DNA from: JBQTGK01 sp052400665
GTDB taxonomy: Bacteria > Bacteroidota > Bacteroidia > Bacteroidales > Marinifilaceae
DNA length: 64,000 bases
Assembly (NCBI GenBank): GCA_052400665.1
Contig: JBQTGK010000007.1
Direction: 5' to 3' (one strand)
The position numbers and the translations under genes are program-made. The notes beneath the pieces were generated by a model. That model was not told the origin of the DNA. It ran no database searches and was given only the letters and a program-made list of their open reading frames with translations. Of the stretch, positions 7,192 to 16,016 are shown in pieces; within the stretch, counting starts at the first letter, position 1, and each line of letters begins with the position of its first letter.

Positions 7192-9408
7192 ATGCAAAAC
7201 ATTGACAATATTTTTTGGTTTATTCCATTAAGCTCTTTAATCGCCTTAGGCTTTGCTTACCACTTTTTTAAACAGGTAATGAAAGAAAGTGAAGGTTCTG
7301 ATAAAATGATAACAGTAGCTTCTCATGTTCGAAAGGGAGCTATGGCATATTTAAAACAACAATATAAAGTAGTAGGTGTCTTTTTCCTGATTATAGTAAT
7401 TCTGTTTTCGGTATTGGCATACGGTTTTAATTTACAAAACGAATGGGTTCCCGGAGCATTCCTTACGGGAGGTTTATTTTCAGCTTTGGCTGGTTTTTTT
7501 GGAATGAAAACGGCGACTTATGCTTCTGCAAGAACTGCAAATGCGGCCCGTAATTCTCTTAATCTGGCTCTTAGGGTAGCTTTTCGAAGTGGAGCTGTTA
7601 TGGGGCTTGTTGTAGTTGGTCTTGGACTTTTTGATATTTCAGCCTGGTTTATTGTACTTAACTATTTTGTAGATAACCCAAGTGAAGCTCAAAAAATGAT
7701 GATTATTACCACTACCATGTTAACATTTGGTATGGGTGCATCAGCTCAGGCCTTGTTTGCCAGAGTAGGTGGAGGAATTTTTACAAAAGCAGCCGACGTG
7801 GGTGGTGATCTTGTCGGAAAAGTTGAAGCAGGTATACCTGAGGATGATCCAAGAAATCCTGCAACAATTGCTGATAATGTTGGTGATAATGTTGGTGATG
7901 TTGCGGGTATGGGAGCCGATTTATACGAATCGTATTGTGGTTCAATATTGGCTACTGCAGCACTTGGTGCAGCGGCTTTTATAGAAAATTCCGAATTGCA
8001 AATGAAAGCTGTAATGGCTCCTATGTTGATTGCTGCAGTGGGAGTAATTCTTTCAATCATTGGAATCTACATGGTGAAAGCTAAAGAAAGTGCTACTCAA
8101 AAACAATTACTAAAAGCATTATCAAGAGGAACAAACATTAGTTCAGCCTTGATTATCGTATTTTCATGGGTAATTCTTTATGTTCTTGAATTGGATAACA
8201 TTTGGGGAATTTGGGGTGCAATCGTTACCGGATTAATTACCGGAATAATCATTGGGCGAGCAACCGAATATTATACATCAGAAGAATACAGACCCACACA
8301 GAAAATTGCAGAAAGCTCAAATACAGGAGCTGCTACCGTAATAATTTCTGGATTGGGAATGGGAATGATCTCAACAGCAATTCCAGTAATGGCTGTAGCT
8401 TTGGGAATTATATTCTCGTTTTTATTTGCTTCCGGATTTGATATGGCCAATATGGGCTTAGGCTTATATGGTATTGGTATTGCTGCTGTAGGAATGCTTT
8501 CAACTTTAGGAATTACCTTAGCTACCGATGCTTACGGCCCTATTGCCGATAATGCAGGAGGTAATGCAGAAATGTGTGAGCTTGGAACTGAAGTTAGAAA
8601 ACGTACCGATGCTCTTGACTCTTTGGGTAATACCACTGCAGCTACAGGTAAAGGCTTTGCCATTGGTTCTGCAGCATTAACAGCGTTGGCTTTATTGGCT
8701 TCTTATATCGAAGAGCTTAAAATAGGAATTATTCGTTTGCTTGAAACAGCTGAGAGTTATGTTTTCCCAAATGGTAATGAAGTATTTTCAGCGGTTGATG
8801 TTAGCTCAATCAGTTTAATGGATTTCATGGACTTTTTTAAAGTTAACTTGATGAATCCAACTGTACTTATTGGAATATTTATCGGTTCGATGATGGCATT
8901 TGTATTTTGTGGATTAACCATGAATGCAGTAGGTAGAGCAGCCGGAAAAATGGTAGATGAAGTAAGAAGACAATTTCGTGAAATACCAGGAATTCTAACA
9001 GGAAAAAATGAACCAGATTATGCAAATTGTGTTGCCATCTCCACAAAAGGAGCTCAAAAAGAAATGATGATGCCTTCAATTTTGGCAATTACAGTTCCTA
9101 TAGTAGTTGGTCTCGTATTTGGAGTTGCAGGTACCATGGGACTACTTGTTGGAGGATTAGGTGCTGGTTTTGTTTTGGCGGTTTTTATGGCAAATTCAGG
9201 TGGTGCCTGGGATAATGCTAAAAAATATGTCGAAGCCGGTCATTTAGGAGGTAAAGGTTCTCCTGCTCATAAAGCAACTGTAATTGGTGATACTGTTGGT
9301 GATCCATTTAAAGATACTTCGGGTCCTAGTCTTAATATTTTAATTAAACTAATGAGTATGGTTGCCATTGTAATGTCTGGAGTAACCGTCGCATATAGCT
9401 TAATGTAA
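7192..9408 (+). CDS. hppA: K+-dependent membrane-bound pyrophosphatase (H+ or Na+ pump)
   Basis: This encodes 738 residues with about 16 membrane helices, the normal length for the family. It hydrolyses cytoplasmic pyrophosphate and pumps H+ and/or Na+ across the inner membrane. The substrate site is clear: 'DVGGDLVGKVEAGIPEDD' near residue 202, the repeated 'ADNVGDNVGD' Mg-PPi motif near 227, and 'GDTVGDPFKDTSGPS' near 700. The motif GNTTAATGKG (~478) has Ala where K+-independent enzymes have Lys, so the enzyme should need K+. Whether it pumps Na+, H+ or both cannot be read from these motifs. It follows an unknown gene and is followed by a hairpin. Confidence 0.95.
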   Translation: MQNIDNIFWFIPLSSLIALGFAYHFFKQVMKESEGSDKMITVASHVRKGAMAYLKQQYKVVGVFFLIIVILFSVLAYGFNLQNEWVPGAFLTGGLFSALAGFFGMKTATYASARTANAARNSLNLALRVAFRSGAVMGLVVVGLGLFDISAWFIVLNYFVDNPSEAQKMMIITTTMLTFGMGASAQALFARVGGGIFTKAADVGGDLVGKVEAGIPEDDPRNPATIADNVGDNVGDVAGMGADLYESYCGSILATAALGAAAFIENSELQMKAVMAPMLIAAVGVILSIIGIYMVKAKESATQKQLLKALSRGTNISSALIIVFSWVILYVLELDNIWGIWGAIVTGLITGIIIGRATEYYTSEEYRPTQKIAESSNTGAATVIISGLGMGMISTAIPVMAVALGIIFSFLFASGFDMANMGLGLYGIGIAAVGMLSTLGITLATDAYGPIADNAGGNAEMCELGTEVRKRTDALDSLGNTTAATGKGFAIGSAALTALALLASYIEELKIGIIRLLETAESYVFPNGNEVFSAVDVSSISLMDFMDFFKVNLMNPTVLIGIFIGSMMAFVFCGLTMNAVGRAAGKMVDEVRRQFREIPGILTGKNEPDYANCVAISTKGAQKEMMMPSILAITVPIVVGLVFGVAGTMGLLVGGLGAGFVLAVFMANSGGAWDNAKKYVEAGHLGGKGSPAHKATVIGDTVGDPFKDTSGPSLNILIKLMSMVAIVMSGVTVAYSLM

Positions 9409-9434
9409 AAAAGCGATTTGTTTGAATATATTGT

Positions 9435-9465
9435 AATGGGCTTAAGCAATTCGCTTAGGCCCATT
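9435..9465 (+). terminator. Hairpin after hppA
   Basis: AATGGGCTTAAGC (9435-9447) pairs with GCTTAGGCCCATT (9453-9465) with one mismatch and a 5-nt loop. The T-run is poor, so termination may be leaky. Confidence 0.6.
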
Positions 9466-9591
9466 CTTGTATTTCCTTGTAAATAAAAACTAAAAAATAA
9501 GGCTTGTGGGCAAGTTTTGAGAATTTCAATTTTAGAATAAAACTTAGTTGAGTGTTTAATAGTTTTACTAAATCCACAATTACTTAGCGTG

Positions 9592-9650
9592 TTTTAGTGT
9601 AAAAACTAAGGAAGGTATTTTAAGAATTATTTTTTATGATTACACTAAAA
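9592..9650. promoter_or_regulatory. Widely spaced 11-bp inverted repeat upstream of the flavoprotein gene
   Basis: TTTTAGTGTAA (9592-9602) and TTACACTAAAA (9640-9650) are perfect reverse complements 37 bp apart, 160 bp ahead of the flavoprotein start. They could be paired operator sites or a hairpin. The rest of 9409-9809 contains no gene. Confidence 0.35.
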
Positions 9651-9809
9651 ATAGAAAGTTGTATTTGAATGGAAAGTTCAAATTCTATTATTAATTAAGG
9701 CATTCACCTTTGTATTGATATAAATATAATGCCAGTTACGAAATAATAAAAACTAAATTATTATATTTATGATAACATTTCACAAATAAGTAACTTAATA
9801 TTTAAAACG

Positions 9810-11174
9810 ATGGAAAAAATTAATGTTTTAATTATTGGAGGTGGTGCATCTGGACTTCAAGCAGCTATAAGTGCAAAAACAAATAATCCAGACAAATCAG
9901 TTATTTTGGTTCGAAAAGAGGAAAAGGTTCTCGTTCCTTGTGGTATTCCATATATTTTTGGTTCGTTGCATTCTACGGATAAAAATATTTTACCCGATAA
10001 AATGCTAACCAATGTCGGAGTTGAAATAAAAATAGCAAAAGTTACAAAAGTTGATTTAGAGAATAATATTTGTCATTTATCAACTAACGAAAAATTATAC
10101 TTTGAAAAACTAGTATTCGCAACGGGATCAATTCCTACAATTCCTAAGTGGCTAAAAGGTGGTGATTTGAAAAATGTTTTTACAATTCCTAAGGATAAAT
10201 TTTATCTCGATGAAATGTATACTAAATTAAAAGGATTAAAAAAAATCATTACAATTGGTGCTGGATTTATTGGAGTAGAAATGTCTGACGAATTGAATAA
10301 AGAAGGTCGTGATGTTACTCTTGTTGAAATTGAATCTTCCATATTAAATAGAGCTTTCGATAAAGAATTTGGTGACAAAGCCGAAGAATTGTTAACATCG
10401 CGAGGTGTTAAGGTAATTACAAGTAAAGGGGTAAAAGAAATTGTTGGTAAAGATGGAAAAGTTCAGAAGGTAATCTTAAACTCCGGAGAAGAGCTCGAGG
10501 CTGATGCTGTTGTACTTTCTATGGGCTATGTGCCTAATACCAAGCTGGCTAAAGAGTCTGGTATTGAATTGAATAGATATGGCTTTATCAGAACTTGTGA
10601 GTACATGCGTGTTGAAGATTGTTCCAACGATATCTTTGCTGTTGGCGACTGTGCTGAAAAAAGAGATTTCTTAACCAGAAAATTGTGTACTACTATGCTT
10701 GCATCAACAGCATGTGCCGAAGCCAGAGTTGCAGGTATGAGTTTATATGAATTAAGTCCTTGTAAATCGTTTAGTGGAACCATTGCAATTTATGATACGG
10801 CTATTGGTGATACTGCTTTTGGTACGGCTGGTATTATTGAATCTAAAGCAAGAGAAGAAAACTTTAGTGTTGTTGTTGGAAGTTTTACAGGAATGGACAA
10901 ACACCCTGGTACACTTGAAGGCATGCACGAACAGACTGTGAAATTAATTGTTGCGGCTGATTGTGGTATGATTTTAGGAGGTGAAGTGTTTGGTGGTTCT
11001 AGTGTTGGCGAATTAACAAATTCCATTGGATTCTTAATTCAAAATCATACGAATATAAAAGCTCTGTTATCTGCTCAAATTGGTACTCACCCATTACTTA
11101 CTGGTTCTCCTGCTGCTTATCCGTTAATTAAGGCTGCAGAAGTTGTTGCTAAAAAATTAAAACGACAATTCTAG
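9810..11174 (+). CDS. FAD/NAD(P)-dependent disulfide oxidoreductase (NADH oxidase / CoA-disulfide reductase type)
   Basis: This encodes 454 residues, normal for the single-Cys branch of the pyridine-nucleotide disulfide oxidoreductases. The order is FAD-binding GGGASG near residue 11, redox Cys in 'VPCGIPY' near 44, 'FATGSIP', NAD-binding 'IGAGFIGVEMSDEL' near 150, the second FAD motif 'DIFAVGDCAE' near 270, and a C-terminal dimerisation domain. Members reduce O2, CoA-disulfide, polysulfide or thiol disulfides with NAD(P)H. The exact substrate cannot be told here. With hcp, ovoA and oxyR also in the window, a redox-stress role is reasonable. It is monocistronic, followed by a strong terminator. 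Confidence 0.85.
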   Translation: MEKINVLIIGGGASGLQAAISAKTNNPDKSVILVRKEEKVLVPCGIPYIFGSLHSTDKNILPDKMLTNVGVEIKIAKVTKVDLENNICHLSTNEKLYFEKLVFATGSIPTIPKWLKGGDLKNVFTIPKDKFYLDEMYTKLKGLKKIITIGAGFIGVEMSDELNKEGRDVTLVEIESSILNRAFDKEFGDKAEELLTSRGVKVITSKGVKEIVGKDGKVQKVILNSGEELEADAVVLSMGYVPNTKLAKESGIELNRYGFIRTCEYMRVEDCSNDIFAVGDCAEKRDFLTRKLCTTMLASTACAEARVAGMSLYELSPCKSFSGTIAIYDTAIGDTAFGTAGIIESKAREENFSVVVGSFTGMDKHPGTLEGMHEQTVKLIVAADCGMILGGEVFGGSSVGELTNSIGFLIQNHTNIKALLSAQIGTHPLLTGSPAAYPLIKAAEVVAKKLKRQF

Positions 11175-11190
11175 ATAAAAATTTTCACAC

Positions 11191-11229
11191 AAAGAGCTTC
11201 CTTATTTTCTGTTTAGGAAGCTCTTTTAT
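11191..11229 (+). terminator. Rho-independent terminator
   Basis: A perfect 12-bp stem (AAAGAGCTTCCT 11191-11202, AGGAAGCTCTTT 11215-11226) is followed by T residues. Confidence 0.9.
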
Positions 11230-11317
11230 TCCATTTAAGTTTTTTGTTTGGTATAAGGAGGCAATCGTCATTTGAATTTTGTTTAGAAAAAAATGATTAA
11301 GAGGTTCTTGTTAGTTT

Positions 11318-12706
11318 TTATACTTCTTTAACTAAAGGTAAAGTAAATTTGAAAACACTACCTTTTCCTAGTTTACTCTCAACCCAAATTTTACCGCCAT
11401 GTTTTTCTATAAATTCTTTGCAAAGGATTAAACCTAAACCTGAACCTTTTTCGTTTGCAGTTCCAATTGTTGATACATTGGTTTCAAGCTTGAACAATTT
11501 ATTTTTAGTATCGTTGTTCATTCCAACGCCATTATCAGAAACTGCAATTTCAATTTGCAGTTTTTCTTTTTTTGTTAAAATACTTATGTTTCCTCCTGTA
11601 TTGGTAAATTTTATTGCATTTGATACAAGGTTTCTCAAAATAATTCTCAACATTTCTTCATCAGCATAAACTTTAATATCATCTATACTATTTTTTGTTA
11701 ATGCTATTTTCTTTGCAGCTGCAGTTGAATTTGACAGTTCTATTATTTCACCTATAATTAGTGTTAAAATTATTTGTTTTTGGTTGAAATTAATTTGTCC
11801 TGTTTGTGATTTAGCCCAATTCAATAAATTGTCGAGTAAAGTAAGTGTGTTTTTGGCAGCAGAATTAATAAAGCTTAAATATTCTTTGGTTTTTTCAGTC
11901 TTCAGGGTTTTAATATTGTCATTTAACAGGTCAGAAAACCCTATAATACTGTTGAATGGGCTTCTTAAGTCATGTGCAATGATTGAAAATAATTTGTCTT
12001 TAGTATTGTTAAGCTCTTCAAGTTTAAGTTTATCTGTTTCTATTATTTTGTTTTTAAGAATTATAATGTTTTCATCTATTTCTTTCAAAAGCATTATATA
12101 ACCAATTCTCAATGTACTAACAATAAACACCGAAATTACAAGATACCAATTGTCAATTGTAGAACCTTCTAAGAAGTGGTATGGTTGTTCTACTTGATAT
12201 AAAATATTGGCTCTATAAAGTTGAAAAATGCTATAAGATATAAGTGCGGAACCAATGATGAGGGAAAATTTGTATTTTTCTTTGTTTGTAAAAAGAATGT
12301 ATGCACTAATTCCATAAAAAAAAGAACATGCTATTATTTGTATGATAATACGCTTTATATCGTCTTCGGCAACCAGTAGAAAAGAACAATAAAAGATAAG
12401 AGTAAATATGCTGAATAGCCAAAAAATGTTTTTACGAATTTTGTTATCGTACGAAATAAGGCCAAAAGATGTTAATGCAAAACTGGAAATTAAAAAGAAA
12501 TTACTTAGTTGTACCGTGATTATAAAAGGTAAGTTTTTTCTAAAGCCAATTAGAATCATGGCTATTGTTTGAAATAGAATACCCATAATAAAAACAGATA
12601 GATACCATTTTTTATGATGGAAAAAATATTGATAAGTGAATAAAGCAAGATTAAATATATTGGTTATGACAAAGAAAAATAATATAGTGGGGTAATCTAG
12701 ATTCAT
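11318..12706 (-). CDS. Membrane sensor histidine kinase
   Basis: This encodes 462 residues. About seven hydrophobic helices fill residues 5-205. A coiled linker leads to the HisKA domain with 'FSIIAHDLRSPFN' (phospho-accepting His245), then the HATPase domain: N-box 'RNLVSNAIKFTN', G1 'VSDNGVGM', G2 'EKGSGLGLILCKEF'. There is no periplasmic sensor domain or receiver domain, so it is a classical kinase that must signal to a separate response regulator. None is adjacent. The integral-membrane input module suggests it senses a membrane-borne or small signal. Confidence 0.85.
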   Translation of the reverse strand: MNLDYPTILFFFVITNIFNLALFTYQYFFHHKKWYLSVFIMGILFQTIAMILIGFRKNLPFIITVQLSNFFLISSFALTSFGLISYDNKIRKNIFWLFSIFTLIFYCSFLLVAEDDIKRIIIQIIACSFFYGISAYILFTNKEKYKFSLIIGSALISYSIFQLYRANILYQVEQPYHFLEGSTIDNWYLVISVFIVSTLRIGYIMLLKEIDENIIILKNKIIETDKLKLEELNNTKDKLFSIIAHDLRSPFNSIIGFSDLLNDNIKTLKTEKTKEYLSFINSAAKNTLTLLDNLLNWAKSQTGQINFNQKQIILTLIIGEIIELSNSTAAAKKIALTKNSIDDIKVYADEEMLRIILRNLVSNAIKFTNTGGNISILTKKEKLQIEIAVSDNGVGMNNDTKNKLFKLETNVSTIGTANEKGSGLGLILCKEFIEKHGGKIWVESKLGKGSVFKFTLPLVKEV

Positions 12707-13111
12707 ATTAATTCTATCTTATCGTGTTTGAAAAATTTTAATCTATCAAAATATGTATTTCCTAATTTATTTTTCTAAAGGTACATTTAAACGAAGTGTT
12801 TTTTTGAATAATATCATATAAAATTACTAAGTTTTATGGTGGTGGATTCTTTGTGATCTGTTTGCTTAGTTTTTATGTTTATTATTACGATCCGTTATGG
12901 ACACTATAAAATTGATTTGAATTGTTCCTTAATATATTATTGTGTTAATAGTTTTAATACGGTTAATTATATCTGGTGTTTTATTGTGATTTTTACAAAT
13001 GAGAAAAATGTTATAAACTGTTTTTATGCACAGGAGATATAGCGTACAATAAATAAAGTAGACTTTTGGAATCATAAATTTAAGTTATCTTTTAAAATGA
13101 GCAATTTTTCT

Positions 13112-13119
13112 TACATTTG
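13112..13119 (+). promoter_or_regulatory. -7 promoter box for the queuosine-precursor transporter gene
   Basis: TACATTTG matches TAnnTTTG and would place the start of transcription near 13125, leaving a leader of ~105 nt. Confidence 0.6.
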
Positions 13120-13124
13120 CATCC

Positions 13125-13230
13125 CGAAATGAGTACGAACAAAGCAGGTGGCATCTCCCTGCGAATAAGTAAAGAACTGTTTAGGAACAATTTGTTGTGA
13201 ACATTCTTTCTTTAACTAAAAAATAAAAAA
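13125..13230 (+). ncRNA. Structured 5' leader, candidate small riboswitch
   Basis: Between the promoter box and the transporter ATG are two hairpins. GCAGG (13144-13148) pairs with CCTGC (13158-13162) around a 9-nt loop and is followed by an A-rich single strand (GAATAAGTAAAGAACTG). AAAGAA-CTGTT (13171-13181) then pairs with GAACA-TTCTTT (13199-13209). A compact stem-loop plus A-rich tail is the architecture of preQ1-I riboswitches, which control queuosine-related genes. However, the conserved preQ1-I loop bases are not present, so this would be a different class or merely a leader hairpin. Confidence 0.3.
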
Positions 13231-13935
13231 ATGCAAAATGAAATTTTATGGCTAAGCATGTTGCTGGCAAACTTCCTGTTAATTATTTTGGCCTATCGAT
13301 TATTTGGCAAGTGGGGACTCATTATTTGGATTCCGATTTCTGTTATTGTTGCTAATATTCAAGTAATTCAGACTGTTGAATTTTTTGGCCTTGTAGCAAC
13401 TTTAGGTAATATTGTTTATGCCTCGTCGTTTTTAGTGACAGATATATTATCTGAAAATTACGGTAAAGAGGATGCAAAAAAGGCTGTCTGGATTGGATTT
13501 TTCAGCCTCATTTCCATGACCTTATTAATGAATATGGCTTTACTTTTCATCCCCTTAGAGGGAGATGAGTTTGCAGGTGTTGCACATGAAGCAACCAGTA
13601 CCATATTTAGTTTAATGCCTAGAATAGCAATAGCTAGTCTTGTGGCCTATTTACTTTCACAACGTCATGATATTTGGGCGTATCATTTTTGGCGTAAACG
13701 CTTTCCAAAAGACAGCCAGATTTGGATACGAAATAATTTAAGCACATCGGTTTCTCAGCTTATTGATAGTACTGTTTTTGTACTTATTGCTTTTTTGGGC
13801 GTATTTGAAACTGCCGTTATGTGGGAAATATTTATAACCACTTATTTCTTGAAATTTATTGTTGCTGCCGCAGATACTCCATTCGTATACTGGGGTAAAA
13901 GAATTTTTAAAAAAGGGAAGTATTATTTAAATTAA
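13231..13935 (+). CDS. yhhQ: Queuosine precursor transporter (YhhQ/DUF165 family)
   Basis: This encodes 234 residues with six membrane helices. It shows the YhhQ-type features 'ANIQVIQTVEFFG', 'LGNIVYASSFLVTDILSEN' and 'STSVSQLIDSTVFVLIAF'. The family imports queuine or preQ-type bases, which are inserted into tRNA as queuosine. It lies alone between a structured leader and a strong bidirectional terminator. No queuosine synthesis genes are nearby. Confidence 0.85.
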   Translation: MQNEILWLSMLLANFLLIILAYRLFGKWGLIIWIPISVIVANIQVIQTVEFFGLVATLGNIVYASSFLVTDILSENYGKEDAKKAVWIGFFSLISMTLLMNMALLFIPLEGDEFAGVAHEATSTIFSLMPRIAIASLVAYLLSQRHDIWAYHFWRKRFPKDSQIWIRNNLSTSVSQLIDSTVFVLIAFLGVFETAVMWEIFITTYFLKFIVAAADTPFVYWGKRIFKKGKYYLN

Positions 13936-13995
13936 TATTTTCTCTTGACAGAATCTTGTGGATGAGATGTGCACATTTACAGTTCAAGTATATAT

Positions 13996-14045
13996 AAATA
14001 CGCCTCAGTCTAGTTTATTTCTAGACTGAGGCGTATTTATTTTAC
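13996..14045. terminator. Strong bidirectional terminator
   Basis: A perfect 18-bp stem (13996-14013 with 14021-14038) has a 7-nt loop, with T-rich sequence beyond it. The nearest gene on the other strand, the Crp/Fnr gene, ends ~160 bp away. Confidence 0.8.
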
Positions 14046-14203
14046 AAGAGATAATATCAACTGCTTAATAGGTGTTTTCTAATTGAGTTGAATTATTGTT
14101 TATTTGTCTTTAGTGCTTGTAATTTTGTGAAAAGTCAAGGTTTTGAGTAAAGTTCTAGTCAAGAAATTCAATGGATTTCTTAGCATTACTTAATGCTGGC
14201 TTC

Positions 14204-14875
14204 CTAATTTAATAATTGTATAAGCTTTTCTCTATCAGTTATTTTTATTTCTTTATTTTTAATTTCTATCAAACCATCTTTTTTAAGGCTTAGTAAATTA
14301 CGTGTTAATGCTGGGCGAGTAATTGCAAATAAGGTGGCTAATTCTTCATGGGTTTTTCCCAATCTAAAACTTTCTTTCCCTACACTCTCTTTTTCCATAT
14401 CAAGAATATAAATTGCCAATTTACTTCTGACTGTATTAAACATCAAAAATTTCAATTTTTCAGAAACAATTACAAAACGATTTGATGTTGCAACTAAATA
14501 GTTGTTGAGTATATGAGTGCTTTTGTTTAAAAGCTTTAATAATTCACACTTTGAAATAATTAGCACTCTTGCTCTTGTTATTGCTATAATATCTACCAAT
14601 AATTTGTTCTTGTCTGCAAACAAAAAACCTTCTGCAAAAGTATCGGGAGCATGAATTTCACTAACAATAATATTTTTGTTGTTATAGGATGTCATTTCAC
14701 CTTTTACATGACCTTCGAGCAAGATGAATAAATTCTCACTTCTGTCGCTGGCAAATGCTATTGTACTTTCCGGTTCATACCAATGTACATTATAATGAAC
14801 ACTATGTAGAACTTCAATTATTTCTGAGGTTTTTAAACCTTTAAAAATTGATGTGTTTGCTAATTCTGAAAACAT
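14204..14875 (-). CDS. Crp/Fnr-family transcriptional regulator, likely HcpR-type
   Basis: This encodes 223 residues. An N-terminal cyclic-nucleotide-binding-like beta-roll (residues ~15-130, 'NLFILLEGHVKG') is followed by the dimerisation helix and a C-terminal winged HTH ('KTHEELATLFAITRPALTRN'). The Fnr four-Cys cluster is absent, so it is not an O2-sensing Fnr. It is divergent from ferredoxin, DUF2249-CMD and hcp, the arrangement known for HcpR regulators of nitrosative-stress response. A perfect dyad of Crp/Fnr spacing lies 29 bp upstream of its start, suggesting autoregulation and control of hcp. Confidence 0.8.
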   Translation of the reverse strand: MFSELANTSIFKGLKTSEIIEVLHSVHYNVHWYEPESTIAFASDRSENLFILLEGHVKGEMTSYNNKNIIVSEIHAPDTFAEGFLFADKNKLLVDIIAITRARVLIISKCELLKLLNKSTHILNNYLVATSNRFVIVSEKLKFLMFNTVRSKLAIYILDMEKESVGKESFRLGKTHEELATLFAITRPALTRNLLSLKKDGLIEIKNKEIKITDREKLIQLLN

Positions 14876-14904
14876 TTTTTTTCTACAAATATAAAAAATA
14901 AACC

Positions 14905-14930
14905 CAAAATGTAATCTGGGTTACATTTTG
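14905..14930. promoter_or_regulatory. Crp/Fnr-type operator (TGTAA-N6-TTACA)
   Basis: CAAAATGTAA (14905-14914) and TTACATTTTG (14921-14930) are perfect 10-bp arms with a 6-bp spacer, the spacing of Crp/Fnr sites. It lies in the divergent region between the regulator and the hcp operon. Each arm also reads TACATTTTG outward, close to a -7 box, so binding could block both promoters. Confidence 0.65.
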
Positions 14931-15037
14931 TGTCGATTTACTTTCTCAATTTTACACTGTTGTAATTAATTAAATCATTTGATATGAAACGTCCATGTAT
15001 AAAGCTTTCTACAAACAGGGAGATGATTATATGGAAA

Positions 15038-15055
15038 TCCCGAAAGCTTTCGGGA
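15038..15055. repeat. Perfect 18-bp palindrome ahead of the ferredoxin gene
   Basis: TCCCGAAAGCTTTCGGGA is fully self-complementary, ending 30 bp before the ferredoxin ATG. It could be a dispersed repeat or an RNA hairpin in the hcp operon leader. Confidence 0.5.
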
Positions 15056-15085
15056 CTATATGACAAAACTTAAAGTTATAATCTT

Positions 15086-15277
15086 ATGAAAACAAGTGTA
15101 GATAAAGAAACATGCATTGGATGTGGAATTTGTGAAAGCATCTGTCCTAAAGTTTTTGAGATGAAAGATGATGGTAAATCTCATGTGAAAATCAATCCGG
15201 TACCTTCCGATTGTGAGGATTGTGCTCTTGAGGCAGAAAATGAATGCCCTGTTGAAGCTATAAGTCATGAAGACTAA
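15086..15277 (+). CDS. Ferredoxin, single [4Fe-4S] type
   Basis: This encodes 63 residues. The ligand motif is C10-x2-C13-x2-C16 with the fourth ligand C54-Pro near the C-terminus. C20, C43 and C46 are extra and could form a disulfide, as in some clostridial or sulfate-reducer ferredoxins. It is the first gene of a three-gene operon with the DUF2249-CMD protein (overlapping by 11 bp) and hcp, so it is the probable electron donor for the hybrid cluster protein. Confidence 0.9.
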   Translation: MKTSVDKETCIGCGICESICPKVFEMKDDGKSHVKINPVPSDCEDCALEAENECPVEAISHED

Positions 15278-15977
15278 ATCTAATAGTATGGAAAACACTG
15301 CAATAAAAAACAAAGAGGGTTTCATTGAATTAGATGTGAGATCTTTAAAAGGTAATTTTCTTTTGGGCATACTCAAAAAGGCAAAAAGCCTTAAGCTTGG
15401 AGAAGGAATTAAAGTGATTCAGAATTTTGAACCCATACCTCTCTATTCTACCATGGAAAATATTGGTTTTGTTTCAGAAACCGAGAGGTTAGCCGATGCA
15501 AGCTACGCCGTTTATTTTTATCGAACTGAAGTTAAGGAAGCTAGTGATGTTGAATTACCATTGAAACCGATTGTAATGCCCAAGTTTGCTGAAATTGACA
15601 AGGCTATAGCCGACCTTAGCGTAAACTTTTGGGACAATATTTGGAATAAAAAAAATCCAGCAATTGAACTAAAGACTAAACTCTTACTCTCGCTAACCAA
15701 CGCAGTTGGATCTGGCAGAATTAAGCAAGCAACCCGCGAATTAATTAAGTCTTACTACCTCGGAACTAGTGTTGCTGAGTTCGACGAGCTTTTTTCATTG
15801 ATTATTTGGAATCAGGGAAATGGACATTTCGCTTCTGAAATAGCTCAATCGCCACTTTTTAAGTCTTATCTCACGATTAAAAATGCTGAAAAGAAAGGCA
15901 TATCGAAAAAAGAAATAATGGCTGTTTTAACCGAAACGTTTGGTGAGAAAAATCCGGAAACAGGATTTAATAAATAG
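15267..15977 (+). CDS. DUF2249 domain fused to a CMD/AhpD-like helical domain
   Basis: This encodes 236 residues. Residues ~15-75 form a DUF2249 module ('FIELDVRSLKG', 'LKLGEGIKVIQNFEPIPLY', 'MENIGF'), a small TusA-like fold. The C-terminal half is helical and resembles carboxymuconolactone-decarboxylase/AhpD repeats ('TRELIKSYYLGTSVAEFDEL', 'GHFASEI'), but lacks the Cys-x-x-Cys of active AhpD. DUF2249 proteins recur with hcp and other nitric-oxide genes. The start at 15267 overlaps the ferredoxin; an ATG at 15288 is an alternative. It ends 39 bp before hcp. Confidence 0.7.
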   Translation: MKTKSNSMENTAIKNKEGFIELDVRSLKGNFLLGILKKAKSLKLGEGIKVIQNFEPIPLYSTMENIGFVSETERLADASYAVYFYRTEVKEASDVELPLKPIVMPKFAEIDKAIADLSVNFWDNIWNKKNPAIELKTKLLLSLTNAVGSGRIKQATRELIKSYYLGTSVAEFDELFSLIIWNQGNGHFASEIAQSPLFKSYLTIKNAEKKGISKKEIMAVLTETFGEKNPETGFNK

Positions 15978-16016
15978 GTAAAGTAAAAATCAAATAAATC
16001 ATAAAATAAATAAATC

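Noticed and set aside
13141..13180. Canonical preQ1-I riboswitch
   Set aside because: The stem plus A-rich tail is suggestive, but the conserved loop bases of the class are missing. It is kept only as a candidate leader.
14204..14875. Oxygen-sensing Fnr
   Set aside because: The N-terminal cysteine cluster required for the Fnr [4Fe-4S] centre is absent.
14983..15072. 29-residue leader peptide ahead of the ferredoxin gene
   Set aside because: The frame passes through the 18-bp palindrome and has no conserved feature or regulatory codon run.
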